A program made the translations under genes and the position numbers. This document shows positions 1-8,898 of a DNA stretch of 64,000 nt, piece after piece (the first letter of the stretch is position 1; the number at the start of each line of letters is the position of its first letter). The stretch comes from Bog-473 sp963809825 (GTDB lineage Bacteria; Actinomycetota; Acidimicrobiia; Acidimicrobiales; RAAP-2), in contig CAWELJ010000014.1 in the NCBI GenBank assembly GCA_963809825.1, positions 62,001-126,000 on the forward strand, given 5' to 3'. Below the pieces are notes generated by a model. It made no database searches and had not been told where the DNA came from. It saw only the letters and a list, made by a program, of their open reading frames with translations.

Positions 1-77
1 AGGAGGCGGCGTCCATGCTGCACCGGCGGGCCGAGGCGATCGGGGCCGGCCAGCTGCCCCCGGCGGCGTTGAGCTGA
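1..77 (+). CDS. 3' end of an unidentified CDS
   Basis: Only the last 24 codons are in the window, reading in the frame of position 3 and ending in TGA at 75-77. The visible tail is rich in Ala, Arg and Gly and has no recognisable motif. The TGA shares one base with the ATG of the next amidohydrolase, so the two genes are probably translationally coupled and in one operon. The product cannot be named from this fragment. Confidence 0.5.
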   Translation, partial: EAASMLHRRAEAIGAGQLPPAALS

Positions 78-1318
78 TGACCGCGACCACGGCCGTTCCG
101 GAGCGCTACACCGTCGTCTCCGCGGACGGGCACGCCGGGGGCGACATCGGGGACTACCGGCCGTACCTGGCCACGCGCTGGCACGACGAGTTCGACGCCT
201 GGGCGGCCGAGTACGTGAACCCCTATGCCGACCTGATCGCGCCCATCGCGTACCGCAGTTGGGACAGCGACCGGCGCCTGTCCGAGACCGAAGCCGACGG
301 GATCGCCGCCGAGGTGCTGTTCCCCAACACCGTTCCGCCCTTCTTCGCCGAGGGCAACCTCGTCGCCCTGCCGCCCACGCCCGAGGACTACGAGCGGCGC
401 TGGGCCGGCGTGCAGGCCCACAACCGCTGGCTGGCCGACTTCTGCGCCCGCACGCCGGGTCGTCGGGCCGGCATCGTGCAGGTCTTCGCCAATGACATCG
501 ACGACGCCCTCGCCGAGGTGCGCTGGGCCGCCGCGACCTTCGACCCCTTCGGCGGCATCCTGCTGCCCTCCATACCACCCAACTCGCACCTGCCTCCCCT
601 GTGGGAGGACCACTACGAGCCGCTGTGGCGCGTCTGCGCCGAGCTGGACGTCCCCATCAACATCCACGGCGGCAGTGCTCTGCCCGACTACGGCGAGCAC
701 GAGGCGGCCCGGGCCATGATGCTGATCGAGATCCCCTGGTTCAGCCACCGCTCGGTCTGGCACCTCATCTTCTCCGGCGTGCTCGAGCGGTACCCGACGT
801 TGCGCTTCGCGGTGACGGAGCAAGGTGTGGCCTGGTTGCCCCGGGGGCTGCAGACGCTCGACTGGTTCTACGGGCGCATGACGACGACCAACGCGGCCGA
901 GTCCAATTTCTTCGGTGCCGCCGCGGCCAACATGACCCTGACCCCCTCGGAGTACTTCGCCCGCAACTTCTGGATCGGCGCCAGCTTCTTGCGCCCGAGC
1001 GAATCGCCCCTCTGTCGCGAGCTCGGTGTCGGCCACGTGATGTGGGGGGCCGACTACCCGCACTCCGAGGGCAGCTACCCCTACACGAGAGAGGCGCTCC
1101 GGGTGGCGTTCGCCGACTATGCCGAGCCCGACGTGCGGGCCATGGTCGAGTCGACGGCGGCGCGCTTCTACGGTTTCGACCTCGACCTGCTGCGCCCGGT
1201 CGGTGACCGCATCGGGCCGCTGGTGTCCGACGTGGCCGAGCAGCTCGCCCCGGAGAATTGGCCGACCAACACGACGTGCAACGCGTTCGATCCCACGCAG
1301 ATCCTGCGGGCGTGGTGA
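77..1318 (+). CDS. Amidohydrolase-2 family metal-dependent hydrolase
   Basis: The 413-residue protein resembles the amidohydrolase-2 (ACMSD-like) TIM-barrel family, whose members hydrolyse or decarboxylate small carboxylic substrates with one divalent metal. Candidate ligands are visible: the N-terminal SADGHAG (about residues 14-20), INIHGG near residue 195, the Glu in AVTEQG, and the Asp in WGADYPHSEG near residue 325. The usual N-terminal HxH is reduced to DGH, as in the second amidohydrolase at 2112. Next come an acetoacetate-decarboxylase-like gene and a homologous amidohydrolase in tight arrangement, so these likely form one catabolic unit. The substrate cannot be told. Confidence 0.85.
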   Translation: MTATTAVPERYTVVSADGHAGGDIGDYRPYLATRWHDEFDAWAAEYVNPYADLIAPIAYRSWDSDRRLSETEADGIAAEVLFPNTVPPFFAEGNLVALPPTPEDYERRWAGVQAHNRWLADFCARTPGRRAGIVQVFANDIDDALAEVRWAAATFDPFGGILLPSIPPNSHLPPLWEDHYEPLWRVCAELDVPINIHGGSALPDYGEHEAARAMMLIEIPWFSHRSVWHLIFSGVLERYPTLRFAVTEQGVAWLPRGLQTLDWFYGRMTTTNAAESNFFGAAAANMTLTPSEYFARNFWIGASFLRPSESPLCRELGVGHVMWGADYPHSEGSYPYTREALRVAFADYAEPDVRAMVESTAARFYGFDLDLLRPVGDRIGPLVSDVAEQLAPENWPTNTTCNAFDPTQILRAW

Positions 1319-1338
1319 CGAGCCGGATGGGAGGAGAC

Positions 1339-2115
1339 ATGACGACAGTGCGCTACGGCGCCCGGGCGACCCAGGTCAACCGGGAAATCGATGCCAAGAA
1401 GGCGGACATCTGGTCCGAGGCGGTCACGGCCGTCTACGAGACCGACCCCGAGATCATCGCCGCGGTGCTCCCGCCGCCGCTGGTGCCCGGACCCGACCCG
1501 TTGGTGCGCATCACGATCACCCGGGTCGAGATGCCGGGCCTGCCCGTGTTCGGCGCGGGCTGGATCGGCGTGCAGGCCCGGCACGAGGACCGGCTGGGGG
1601 AGTACCCGATCCTGATGCCGATGACGACCGAGCAGTCCCTCATCGGGGGGCGCGAGGTCAACGGCGAACCGAAGAAGCTGGCCGAAGTCGAGGTCACCCG
1701 GGAGGGGGACAACGTGTCGGCCCGCATCGCCCGCATGGGTTCGGTGATCTGCGAGATCACCGGCCGCATCTCGGGCGTCCGGGACAACTACGAGTTGGCC
1801 AAGACGGACTTCTGGTTCAAGCTGTCGCCCTCGTGTGAGGCGGCCGGTGTGCTCGACCAGGATCCCCTGCTCGTCTACGGCGAGAAGACCGAGCGGACGC
1901 GGGTGCACGAATCCATAGAGGGTGAGCTCATCCTGAAGGAGGCGCCCCTCGACCCGGTGGCCGACCTGGTGGTGCGCCGCATGGTGGACCTCAACTGGAC
2001 CGAGCGGGCGTCCACCCAGGTCGGCCGGATCATCGGGCCGGTGCCCCGCGCCGGCCTCGAGCCCTTCATCCACCAGCGTTACGACGACATCTCGGTGCTC
2101 GGGGCGAAGCGGTGA
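1339..2115 (+). CDS. Acetoacetate decarboxylase family protein
   Basis: The 258-residue protein looks like the acetoacetate decarboxylase (ADC) superfamily: an LPPPLVP segment near residue 50, a GGREVNGEPKKLAE stretch near residue 110 matching the family's substrate-pocket region, and a C-terminal IGPVPRAGLEPF. In true ADC a Lys forms the Schiff base; the Lys pair in GEPKK is the candidate. The start at 1339 is chosen because GGAGGAG lies 3-9 bases before it, whereas an upstream in-frame ATG at 1258 lies inside the previous gene. The gene ends in GTGA shared with the next start. ADC-like proteins often act on other keto or enoyl acids, so the reaction is open. Confidence 0.8.
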   Translation: MTTVRYGARATQVNREIDAKKADIWSEAVTAVYETDPEIIAAVLPPPLVPGPDPLVRITITRVEMPGLPVFGAGWIGVQARHEDRLGEYPILMPMTTEQSLIGGREVNGEPKKLAEVEVTREGDNVSARIARMGSVICEITGRISGVRDNYELAKTDFWFKLSPSCEAAGVLDQDPLLVYGEKTERTRVHESIEGELILKEAPLDPVADLVVRRMVDLNWTERASTQVGRIIGPVPRAGLEPFIHQRYDDISVLGAKR

Positions 2116-3368
2116 GCGACCGCTACACGATCATCTCCGCCGATGCCCACGCGGGGCTGCACTGCGAGGGCTACCGGCCCTACCTCGACGCCCGCTACCA
2201 CCCCCAGTTCGACGACTACCTGGCGGAACGCCAGGCCAACCGGGACGAGCAGCTCCAGATGAATTACGACTACATCATGGGGTGGGAGACGGAGAACGAG
2301 GAGGGATTGCGGGGCGCCTGGGACATCGAGCAGCGCGACAAGGAGCTCGACGCCGACGGCGTGTCCGCCGAGGTGATGTTCGCCGACGCTGACGCCATCA
2401 CCGGGATGGCATCGCCACCCTTCGGGGCCGGTCTCTCCGCCGGGGCCATCGCCGACCCCGAGCTCGCGTTCGCCGGGGCCCGGGCGCACAACCGCTTCCT
2501 GGCCGAGATGTGCGCGCGCAGCCCGGAACGGCACGGCGGCATCGCGCTGGTGCCCATCACCCACGGCGTCGAGCGCTCGGTGGCCGAGATCGAGTGGCTG
2601 GCCGAGCAGCCCGGCATCCGCGGGATCATGGTGCCCACCATGTGGCACGACCTCGTGCCCTACAACCATCCCGACTACGACCCGGTGTGGGCCGCCTGCC
2701 AGGCGGCCGGGTTCCCCGTGCACACCCATTCGGGAGAGGCGCCACAGGACGAGTACAACGGCAACATCGGGATCTACCTGGCCGAGGTGGTGTGGTGGGC
2801 CGCGCGCCCCATGTGGCACCTCCTCTTCTCGGGCGTGTTCGAGCGCTACCCCCGGCTCAAGTACGTCGTGACGGAGGCGGCTGCCTACTGGGCCGCCGAC
2901 ATGATGTGGAAGTGGGACCAGTACATGGGCGGCGGCCACACGACCAAGAAGATGGCCGCCTTGCTGAAGGGCAAGATCTCCAAGCTGCCGTCGGACTACT
3001 TCGGCGAGAACCTCTTCATCGGCGCCTCCACGATGTCGCGGGAGGAGATCCGCCGCCGTCACGTGCTCGGGTGCGACGTCGTGATGTGGGGGACCGACTA
3101 CCCGCACCCCGAGGGCACCTGGCCCCACACCCAGGAGCGCCTGAAGAGTGACTTCGGCGGCATCCCGGTCGAGGATGCCCGCAAGCTGCTGGGCGAGACC
3201 GCGGCCCGCTGCTACGGGTTCGACCTCGATGCCCTCCGCCCCATCGCGGAGCGCATCGGGCCGACGCCCGCCGAGCTCGGCCAGGACCCGGCGCGGCGCA
3301 CCGACCCCGAGGAGATCCGGGCCGCCCGCTGGTGGAAGGACGAGTACCAGGTCCAGGCACCGGGCTGA
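2112..3368 (+). CDS. Amidohydrolase-2 family metal-dependent hydrolase
   Basis: The 418-residue protein is a clear relative of the one at 77-1318: same SADAHAG opening, a His in VHTHSG near residue 210, a YVVTEAAAYW segment supplying the Glu, and WGTDYPHPEGTWP with the Asp near residue 330. The GTG start at 2112 overlaps the stop of the decarboxylase-like gene by four bases. It has a longer N-terminal insert than its partner (a DYIMGWETE region), so the two enzymes probably act on different intermediates of one route. Metal-dependent hydrolysis or decarboxylation is the family expectation, not something shown here. Confidence 0.85.
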   Translation: MSDRYTIISADAHAGLHCEGYRPYLDARYHPQFDDYLAERQANRDEQLQMNYDYIMGWETENEEGLRGAWDIEQRDKELDADGVSAEVMFADADAITGMASPPFGAGLSAGAIADPELAFAGARAHNRFLAEMCARSPERHGGIALVPITHGVERSVAEIEWLAEQPGIRGIMVPTMWHDLVPYNHPDYDPVWAACQAAGFPVHTHSGEAPQDEYNGNIGIYLAEVVWWAARPMWHLLFSGVFERYPRLKYVVTEAAAYWAADMMWKWDQYMGGGHTTKKMAALLKGKISKLPSDYFGENLFIGASTMSREEIRRRHVLGCDVVMWGTDYPHPEGTWPHTQERLKSDFGGIPVEDARKLLGETAARCYGFDLDALRPIAERIGPTPAELGQDPARRTDPEEIRAARWWKDEYQVQAPG

Positions 3369-3378
3369 ACGCAGCGCC

Positions 3379-3948
3379 GTGAACGCCGGTCACATGGAGT
3401 ACTGCGCCAGCGAGGACTGGCGCGCGCTGGTCCACGAGACCATCCTGCCGGTGGCGTTGCGCGGCGTGGAGCTCGGCGACGACGCCATCGAGATCGGTCC
3501 GGGCCCGGGTTTCACCACCGAGGTCCTGCGCACGGCGACGGCGCACCTCACCGCGGTCGAGCTCGACGAGGGCCTGGCGGCCGCGCTGGCCGGACGGCTG
3601 GCCGGCGGCAACGTCGACGTCGTGGTGGGCGACGCCACGGCGCTGGGCTACCCGCCGGCGCGCTTCACCGGCGCCGCCTCCTTCCACATGCTCCACCACA
3701 TCGCGCCCGCCGCGGCACAGGACCGCGTCTTCGCCGAGCTGGCGCGGGTCCTCGTGCCGGGGGGGATGCTGGTGGCCGCGGACGGGACCTACAGCGAGGG
3801 CAGTGCCCTCTTCCACGAGGGCGACACCTACAACCCGATCGCTCCCGGGGAGCTGGCGCCCCGGCTCGCCGCCGCCGGGTTCGCCGACGTCGAGGTGCGG
3901 ACCTACGATCTCGGCTGGGTGTGCACGGCGCGGGCCGGACTGGCGTAA
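3379..3948 (+). CDS. Class I SAM-dependent methyltransferase
   Basis: A 189-residue protein with motif I IEIGPGPGFT near residues 37-46, an acidic end of strand beta2 (AVELDEG), VVGDATALGY for motif II and FHMLHHI for the post-I region. This is the usual Rossmann fold of small-molecule methyltransferases. The GTG at 3379, eleven bases after the amidohydrolase stop, is chosen because the reading frame further upstream lies inside that gene. The substrate is unknown; the length is typical of a minimal methyltransferase domain without extra substrate-binding regions. Confidence 0.8.
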   Translation: MNAGHMEYCASEDWRALVHETILPVALRGVELGDDAIEIGPGPGFTTEVLRTATAHLTAVELDEGLAAALAGRLAGGNVDVVVGDATALGYPPARFTGAASFHMLHHIAPAAAQDRVFAELARVLVPGGMLVAADGTYSEGSALFHEGDTYNPIAPGELAPRLAAAGFADVEVRTYDLGWVCTARAGLA

Positions 3949-3991
3949 CCGCACGCCGGCCCGGGAGCGCCGGCTCGCCGACTCGTGACCA

Positions 3992-4906
3992 ATGGCACTA
4001 CCCGCGCCGCGGGGAGCGCCGGGACAATTGTCTTCAGTGCCTGTCCTCTTTGGTCTGCTGGCCGCATTCTCCAATGGTCTCAACGTCGTCATGCAGCACG
4101 TTGCCAGCATCGGTGACCCACAGCAGTCCAAGGGCTGGCGGTTCGTCCGCTACCTCGTGTCCAACCCGCTGTGGCTGCTCGGGTGGGCGGCGCTCGCCGG
4201 CGCGTTCATCTTCCAGGCCATCGCCCTGCACAACGGGCCGATATCGGTGGTCCAGCCGCTCCTCGTCACCGAGCTCGTCTTCGTCCTCGTCCTGCGCTGG
4301 CTCTGGTTCCACCAGTCCATCCGTCCGATCACGTGGTGGGCGGCCGGTCTCACGTGCATCTCGCTGACGGTCTTCCTCACGATGGCCGAGCCCACCGGCG
4401 GCAGTGCCCTACCCATGAGCGGCGCCTGGGCGTCTGCCAGCACCGCCACGGCCGCCACGGCGGCGCTGTTGGCCCTCCTTGCCTTGCGTGGCTCGCCGGC
4501 ACGGCGGGCGGCGCTGCTGGGGGCTTCGGCCTCCGTCCTCTGGGCGCTCGTGGCCACGTTCATCAAAGCGACCACCGACACGCTGACCCAATACGGTGCG
4601 CTCGGCATGTTCACTCATTGGCCGCTCTACGCGCTCGCCGTGACGGCACTGTTGGCCGAATTCCTGATGCAGGCGGCGTTCCACGTCGGGCCGCTCAGCA
4701 TGTCCCAGCCGTTCATCGTCATCGTGGATCCCATCGTGAGCATCGCGCTGAGTGTCTGGATCTTCGGGGAGACCTTCACGCCCGATGTCGGTCGGCTCGC
4801 CATCGGATCGTTCGCCTTCGCCGCCATGTGCATCGCCGTCACCGTCCTGGCCCGCACGGCGCCGGCGACCATGGATCGCGGCCCCGTGCCGGCGGCGCAC
4901 CCGTAG
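3992..4906 (+). CDS. DMT-superfamily (EamA-like) transporter
   Basis: The protein has 304 residues and about nine to ten hydrophobic helices, beginning PVLFGLLAAFSNGLNVV and including YLVSNPLWLLGWAALAGAFI. Two related halves are visible (VVQPLLVTELVF and MSQPFIVIVDPIVS), which is the pattern of drug/metabolite transporters. ATG 3992 gives a charged 15-residue leader; GTG 4037 would put the first helix at the N terminus and is a good alternative, since neither has a clear ribosome site. It ends one base before the convergent SDR gene. The transported compound is unknown. Confidence 0.8.
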   Translation: MALPAPRGAPGQLSSVPVLFGLLAAFSNGLNVVMQHVASIGDPQQSKGWRFVRYLVSNPLWLLGWAALAGAFIFQAIALHNGPISVVQPLLVTELVFVLVLRWLWFHQSIRPITWWAAGLTCISLTVFLTMAEPTGGSALPMSGAWASASTATAATAALLALLALRGSPARRAALLGASASVLWALVATFIKATTDTLTQYGALGMFTHWPLYALAVTALLAEFLMQAAFHVGPLSMSQPFIVIVDPIVSIALSVWIFGETFTPDVGRLAIGSFAFAAMCIAVTVLARTAPATMDRGPVPAAHP

Positions 4907-5752
4907 CTACATCTCCCCCACGGGGAAGAAGTCGGGCCAGTTGGTCTGCATCGACGCGCCGTCGGCGACGATGGTGGCCCCGCAGACGTAGCGCGCGGCG
5001 GCGGAGCACAAGAAGAGGACCAGGGCCGCCATCTCGTCCACCGTCCCCATGCGGACCGTGGTCCCCTCGGCCACCAGCTCGTCGGTGAAGCCCGCTTCGG
5101 TCCGGCCGACCGTGGCCAGCTCCGACGCGACCATGCCCGGTGTCGAGAACACCCCGGGAGCCAGCGCGTTGATGGTCACGCCGCGCCGCATGAGGTACGG
5201 CGCCAGGGTCTTCACCATGTTGACGACGCCGGCACGGGCGGCGCCCGAATGGACGAACATCGGCGCGCCGCGCTCGAAGGAGAACGTGTGGACCACGTTG
5301 ACGATGGAACCCGAGCCGGCCTCGGCCATGGGGCCCATGAAGCGGCTCGTCACGTTCCAGGTCCCGTTCAGGTTCAGGTCGACCACGGCCCGCCAGCCGT
5401 TGTCCGTGATCGTGCTGGGCAGGCCCGGGAATTGGCCGCCGGCGTTGTTCACGAGCGCGTCGACCCGGCCGAACCGCTCGTAGACCTCGTCGCGCAGCGC
5501 GTCGACCTCGGCCGGCTCCCGGATATTGGTGGGCACCGCGGTGCAGTCGCCGCCCACCGCCGTGATGGATACCGCGACCTCGTCGAGCCGGGCCGCGGTC
5601 CGTCCGGCGATCACGGCGTGCCCGCCGAGGTGGGCGAAGGCGTGGGCGACCTCGCGCCCGAGCCCGGTGCCCCCACCCGTGATGACGGCCACCTCGTCCT
5701 CGAAGATGCCCTGGGCGAAGACGGCCACCGCCGGTCCGGGCTCCCAGGTCAT
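4907..5752 (-). CDS. SDR oxidoreductase, trans-2-enoyl-CoA / 2,4-dienoyl-CoA reductase-like
   Basis: This 281-residue SDR has the cofactor motif ITGGGTGLG (about residues 23-31), an AGR turn that favours NADPH, and NNAGGQFPG. The stretch HSGAARAGV followed by NMVKTLA replaces the usual YxxxK and matches the pattern seen in peroxisomal trans-2-enoyl-CoA and 2,4-dienoyl-CoA reductases. The ATG at 5752 is just 7 bases after the stop of the acyl-CoA dehydrogenase, so the two are almost certainly co-transcribed and probably act on the same acyl-CoA chain: dehydrogenation versus reduction of an enoyl bond. Reaction inferred from family resemblance. Confidence 0.75.
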   Translation of the reverse strand: MTWEPGPAVAVFAQGIFEDEVAVITGGGTGLGREVAHAFAHLGGHAVIAGRTAARLDEVAVSITAVGGDCTAVPTNIREPAEVDALRDEVYERFGRVDALVNNAGGQFPGLPSTITDNGWRAVVDLNLNGTWNVTSRFMGPMAEAGSGSIVNVVHTFSFERGAPMFVHSGAARAGVVNMVKTLAPYLMRRGVTINALAPGVFSTPGMVASELATVGRTEAGFTDELVAEGTTVRMGTVDEMAALVLFLCSAAARYVCGATIVADGASMQTNWPDFFPVGEM

Positions 5753-5759
5753 CGGGGGA

Positions 5760-7010
5760 TCACCCGGCGAAGTCCCAGCTCTCGCCCTTCTCGTAGTGGT
5801 GCAGGACGTTCTTGGCGATGAGGATGCGGTGCACCTCGTCGGGGCCGTCGGCCAGCCGCAGCGTGCGGGCACCGAGGTACATCTGGGCCAACGGGAGGTC
5901 GTTGGTGACCCCGGCGGCGCCCCACACCTGAATGGCGCGGTCGACCACACGGATGTAGGCGGCCGGGACGAAGACCTTGATGGCGCTGATCTCCGTGCGG
6001 GCCTGCGGATCCCCCTTGTCCACCTTCTCGGCGGCGTGGATCGTCATCAATCGGGCGGCCTGCAGGTCCATGTAGCTGTCGGCCACGAAGCCCTGCATGA
6101 ACTGCTTGTCCCTGAGCAGGCCGCCGTGGACCTCGCGGGTCAGCAGGCGCTCGATCATCAAGTCGAAGGCGCGCCACATCTGGCCGACCGAGTTCATGCA
6201 ATGGAAGATCCGGCCCGCGCCGAGCCTGTCCTGCGCGGCCCGGTGGCCGTCGCCGACCTGGCCGAGCAGGTTCTCCACGGGGACATGGACGTTGTCGTAG
6301 CGCACCTCGCAGTGGTCCGATTTCGGGCTTCCCCAGATCCCGATGCCGCGCTCGATGATGACGCCCGGATTCGAGGTGGGCACGATGATCTGGGCCATCC
6401 GTCCCGGGCCCTCCTCGTCCTTGGACTCCTTGACCCGGCACATGACGATGAAGAAGTCCGCCGCCAGCCCGTTGGACGTGAACCACTTGTGCCCGTTGAT
6501 GACCCACTCGTCACCCTCGCGGATGGCGGTGGTCTGAATGGAGCGCGGGTCCGAGCCGGCGTTCTCCGGTTCGGTCATGGAGAAGCCCGACTGCATCGTC
6601 CCCTCGACGAGTGGGAGGAGCCACTTCTTCTTCTGTTCCTCGCTGCCGTACTTGACCAGGATGGTCTGGTTGCCCGAATTCGGGGCCACCACGCCGAAGA
6701 GCGCTGCCGCCCCCACGGCGTAGGCGAGAATCTCGTTCATGTAGGCGTGCGCCATGAAGTCGATGCCCATGCCGCCGTACTCGGGGGGGAGGTGGGGTGC
6801 CCACAGTCCCTCGGCCTTCACCTTCTCCTGGATCTGGAGCCGCAGCGCCTTGGCTTCGGCGCGCTCGGCATCGGTGACGTTGCTGCCCCGGGCATGCCAG
6901 AGGAGCGACTCGTTGGGCAGGATCTTCTCGTTGACGATGCGGGCGGTGCGGAGCCGGATGTCGTTGATGTCGTCACTCAGCCCGGCAATGGGCGTCACGT
7001 TGATGGGCAT
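5760..7010 (-). CDS. Acyl-CoA dehydrogenase
   Basis: A full-length 416-residue flavoprotein. GFSMTEPENAGSDP (about residue 145) and NGHKWFTSNG are the classic acyl-CoA dehydrogenase signatures that bind FAD and the acyl-CoA; the C-terminal region QVWGAAGVTND and LADGPDEVHR matches the ACAD10/11-like branch. It introduces the alpha,beta double bond of an acyl-CoA thioester, passing electrons to an electron-transfer flavoprotein. The chain or branch specificity is not evident. The downstream reductase-like SDR begins 7 bases later. The ATG at 7010 is the first in frame and gives the usual N terminus for the family. Confidence 0.9.
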   Translation of the reverse strand: MPINVTPIAGLSDDINDIRLRTARIVNEKILPNESLLWHARGSNVTDAERAEAKALRLQIQEKVKAEGLWAPHLPPEYGGMGIDFMAHAYMNEILAYAVGAAALFGVVAPNSGNQTILVKYGSEEQKKKWLLPLVEGTMQSGFSMTEPENAGSDPRSIQTTAIREGDEWVINGHKWFTSNGLAADFFIVMCRVKESKDEEGPGRMAQIIVPTSNPGVIIERGIGIWGSPKSDHCEVRYDNVHVPVENLLGQVGDGHRAAQDRLGAGRIFHCMNSVGQMWRAFDLMIERLLTREVHGGLLRDKQFMQGFVADSYMDLQAARLMTIHAAEKVDKGDPQARTEISAIKVFVPAAYIRVVDRAIQVWGAAGVTNDLPLAQMYLGARTLRLADGPDEVHRILIAKNVLHHYEKGESWDFAG

Positions 7011-7051
7011 GGATCGGTCCCCCGTGGGTCTTCGTCTCTCAGGCTCGAACC

Positions 7052-8371
7052 TTACGCAGATTCTCTGGCCCGCTTCGACCCGGCCACCCAGCGCCCGATC
7101 AGGGCCCGCTCGTAGCGGCCGCGCCCGACGAAGCTGACCACCCAGCGGGCCAGCGCGCCGAACCGGTTCTTGAAGCCGGTGAGGAAGGTGATGTGCACCA
7201 CGAGCCAGAGCAACCAGCCGATGAACCCTCCGACCCGCAGCGGCCCGACCTTGGCCACGGCCCGGAAACGGGAGATCACGGCCAACGTCCCGAGGTCGCG
7301 GTAGCGGAACGGCCGCGAAGGCTTGCCCTCCAGCCGCCGCACGATCGTGTGCGCCGCGTGGGCGCCCGACTGCATGGCCACCTCGGCCACACCCGGCAGG
7401 TCGTCGAGGGTCATCAGGTCGCCCACCACGAAGATCTCCGGATGCCCCGGCACCGAGCAGTCCGGCCGCACCGGGATCCGCCCCAGGCGGTCGGTCTCGA
7501 CGCCTGCGGCCACCGCGAGGTGCGCACCCAGCCCGGAGGCGCGGGTGCCGGCCGCCCAGACCTTGGTGGCGGCCGGGATCCGCTCCGTCCCCCCGTCACG
7601 CTTCGTGATCTCCACGCCCCGGTCGTTCAGGTCGGTCACCATGGCGCCGAGGTGGATCTCGACCCCCATGCGGGTGAGGTCGTGCGCGGTCATGCGCGAC
7701 AGGCGGGGACCCATTGCGCTGACCAGCCCGTCGGTCCCCTCGACCAGGACGACGCGGGTCTCGTGCGGGTCGATCCTGCGGTAGTTGTGCCGGAGCGCAC
7801 GCCGCGAGAGCTCCTTGAGCTGTCCGGCCATCTCGACCCCGGTCGGGCCTCCTCCCACGACGACGAACGTCATCAGTCGCCGGCGCTCCTGCTCGTCCGG
7901 CTCGGCCTCGGCCAGCTCGAAGGCGCCGAAGATCTGGCCCCGCAGGGCGAGGGCGTCGTCGAGCGACTTCACGCCCGACGCGGCGCGGCGGAACTCGTCG
8001 TGCCCGAAATACGAGGTCGTCGCGCCGCCGGCGACGATCAGGCTGTCGTAGCCGATGGTCAGGGGTTTGCCGAATTCGTCGGCGTGCACCTCCCGGGACC
8101 CCACGTCGATGCGCTGCACCTCGGCCAGCACGACGCGGAACGAGGGGTAGTTCCGCAGCACGTCCCGTATGGCGGGCGCGATCTGGCCCTCCGAGAGGAT
8201 TCCCGTGGCGACCTGGTAGAGCAGCGGCTGGAACAGGTGGTGGTTCGTGCGGTCGATCAGCGTCACGCGTACCGGTGCCCGCTTCAGGGCGCGGGAGGCG
8301 AAGAGGCCGCCGAAGCCGCACCCGATGATCACGACGTGGTGCCGGGTGTCGGTCCCGTCGTATCCGGTCAC
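7052..8371 (-). CDS. ndh: Type II NADH dehydrogenase (NDH-2)
   Basis: A 439-residue single-subunit NADH:quinone oxidoreductase. Two nucleotide-binding folds are visible: FAD (VVIIGCGFGGLFA near residue 12) and NADH (VVVGGGPTGVEMAG near residue 165). NHHLFQPLLYQVATG and the closing motif VVGDLM are typical of NDH-2. The C-terminal hydrophobic segment GFIGWLLWLVVHITFL should anchor it to the membrane, as in mycobacterial Ndh. The GTG start at 8371 shares GTGA with the stop of the upstream Nudix gene, which decides the start. It regenerates NAD+ in the respiratory chain without pumping protons. Confidence 0.88.
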   Translation of the reverse strand: MTGYDGTDTRHHVVIIGCGFGGLFASRALKRAPVRVTLIDRTNHHLFQPLLYQVATGILSEGQIAPAIRDVLRNYPSFRVVLAEVQRIDVGSREVHADEFGKPLTIGYDSLIVAGGATTSYFGHDEFRRAASGVKSLDDALALRGQIFGAFELAEAEPDEQERRRLMTFVVVGGGPTGVEMAGQLKELSRRALRHNYRRIDPHETRVVLVEGTDGLVSAMGPRLSRMTAHDLTRMGVEIHLGAMVTDLNDRGVEITKRDGGTERIPAATKVWAAGTRASGLGAHLAVAAGVETDRLGRIPVRPDCSVPGHPEIFVVGDLMTLDDLPGVAEVAMQSGAHAAHTIVRRLEGKPSRPFRYRDLGTLAVISRFRAVAKVGPLRVGGFIGWLLWLVVHITFLTGFKNRFGALARWVVSFVGRGRYERALIGRWVAGSKRARESA

Positions 8372-8790
8372 AGCAGGGTATCCACCACGGTCTGCACGTA
8401 GAGCGCCAGGGGCATGTCCCGGATCTCCTCGAGTGTGAACCAGCCGACGGCATCCGTCGTGCCCTCCGCCTCGGGCCGCAGCGTCCCTTCCCACGACTCC
8501 ACCCGGTAGATCAGGCGCACGGTGTGCAGGCTCGTCCCGTCCGGGATCGTGCGCACGTCGGAGAGGACCTCGAGCAGCGGGCCGAGTGACACCGTCAGTC
8601 CCGACTCCTCCTCCATCTCGCGGCGCAGGGAGTCCGGTGGGCTCTCGCCGTGCTGGACGCCGCCGCCGGGGAGGAACCAGCGACCGCGCAGGGTGAGGGC
8701 GGACGAGGCCCGGGCCAGGAGGAGGCGCCCCTCGGCGTCCCGGGCCACCCCGTATGCGGCGATCCGCTGGCGCTGCTTGTCGGTCGGCAC
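8368..8790 (-). CDS. Nudix hydrolase
   Basis: A 140-residue protein with a complete Nudix box GX5EX7REUXEEXGU: it begins at GGVQHGE (about residues 44-50), continues through RREMEEESGL, and has the expected Glu residues for Mg2+. Members hydrolyse nucleoside diphosphate derivatives. The GTG at 8790 (VPTDKQRQR) gives a normal family length; the longer in-frame reading to 9315 would run through the divergent SnoaL-like gene. Four-base overlap with ndh suggests co-expression, so a nicotinamide or other dinucleotide is a tempting but unproven substrate. Confidence 0.82.
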   Translation of the reverse strand: MPTDKQRQRIAAYGVARDAEGRLLLARASSALTLRGRWFLPGGGVQHGESPPDSLRREMEEESGLTVSLGPLLEVLSDVRTIPDGTSLHTVRLIYRVESWEGTLRPEAEGTTDAVGWFTLEEIRDMPLALYVQTVVDTLL

Positions 8791-8898
8791 GGGGGGAATG
8801 CTGGCCCCCGCCCGGGCTGCCCGCCAACTCCGCCGGAAACTACCCTGGCCCCGGCCCCCGGCGACGACACCGGCGGGCGGAGGAAGGGGAGTGCGCAC

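Noticed and set aside
3984..4000. TGACCAATGGCACTA resembles the DosR-like boxes
   Set aside because: It lacks the GGGAC core and overlaps the proposed ATG of the DMT transporter; the neighbouring genes are not of the regulon type.
5526..7115. A 529-residue plus-strand reading frame over the acyl-CoA dehydrogenase
   Set aside because: It is antisense to a well-supported enzyme and shows the composition of a shadow frame.
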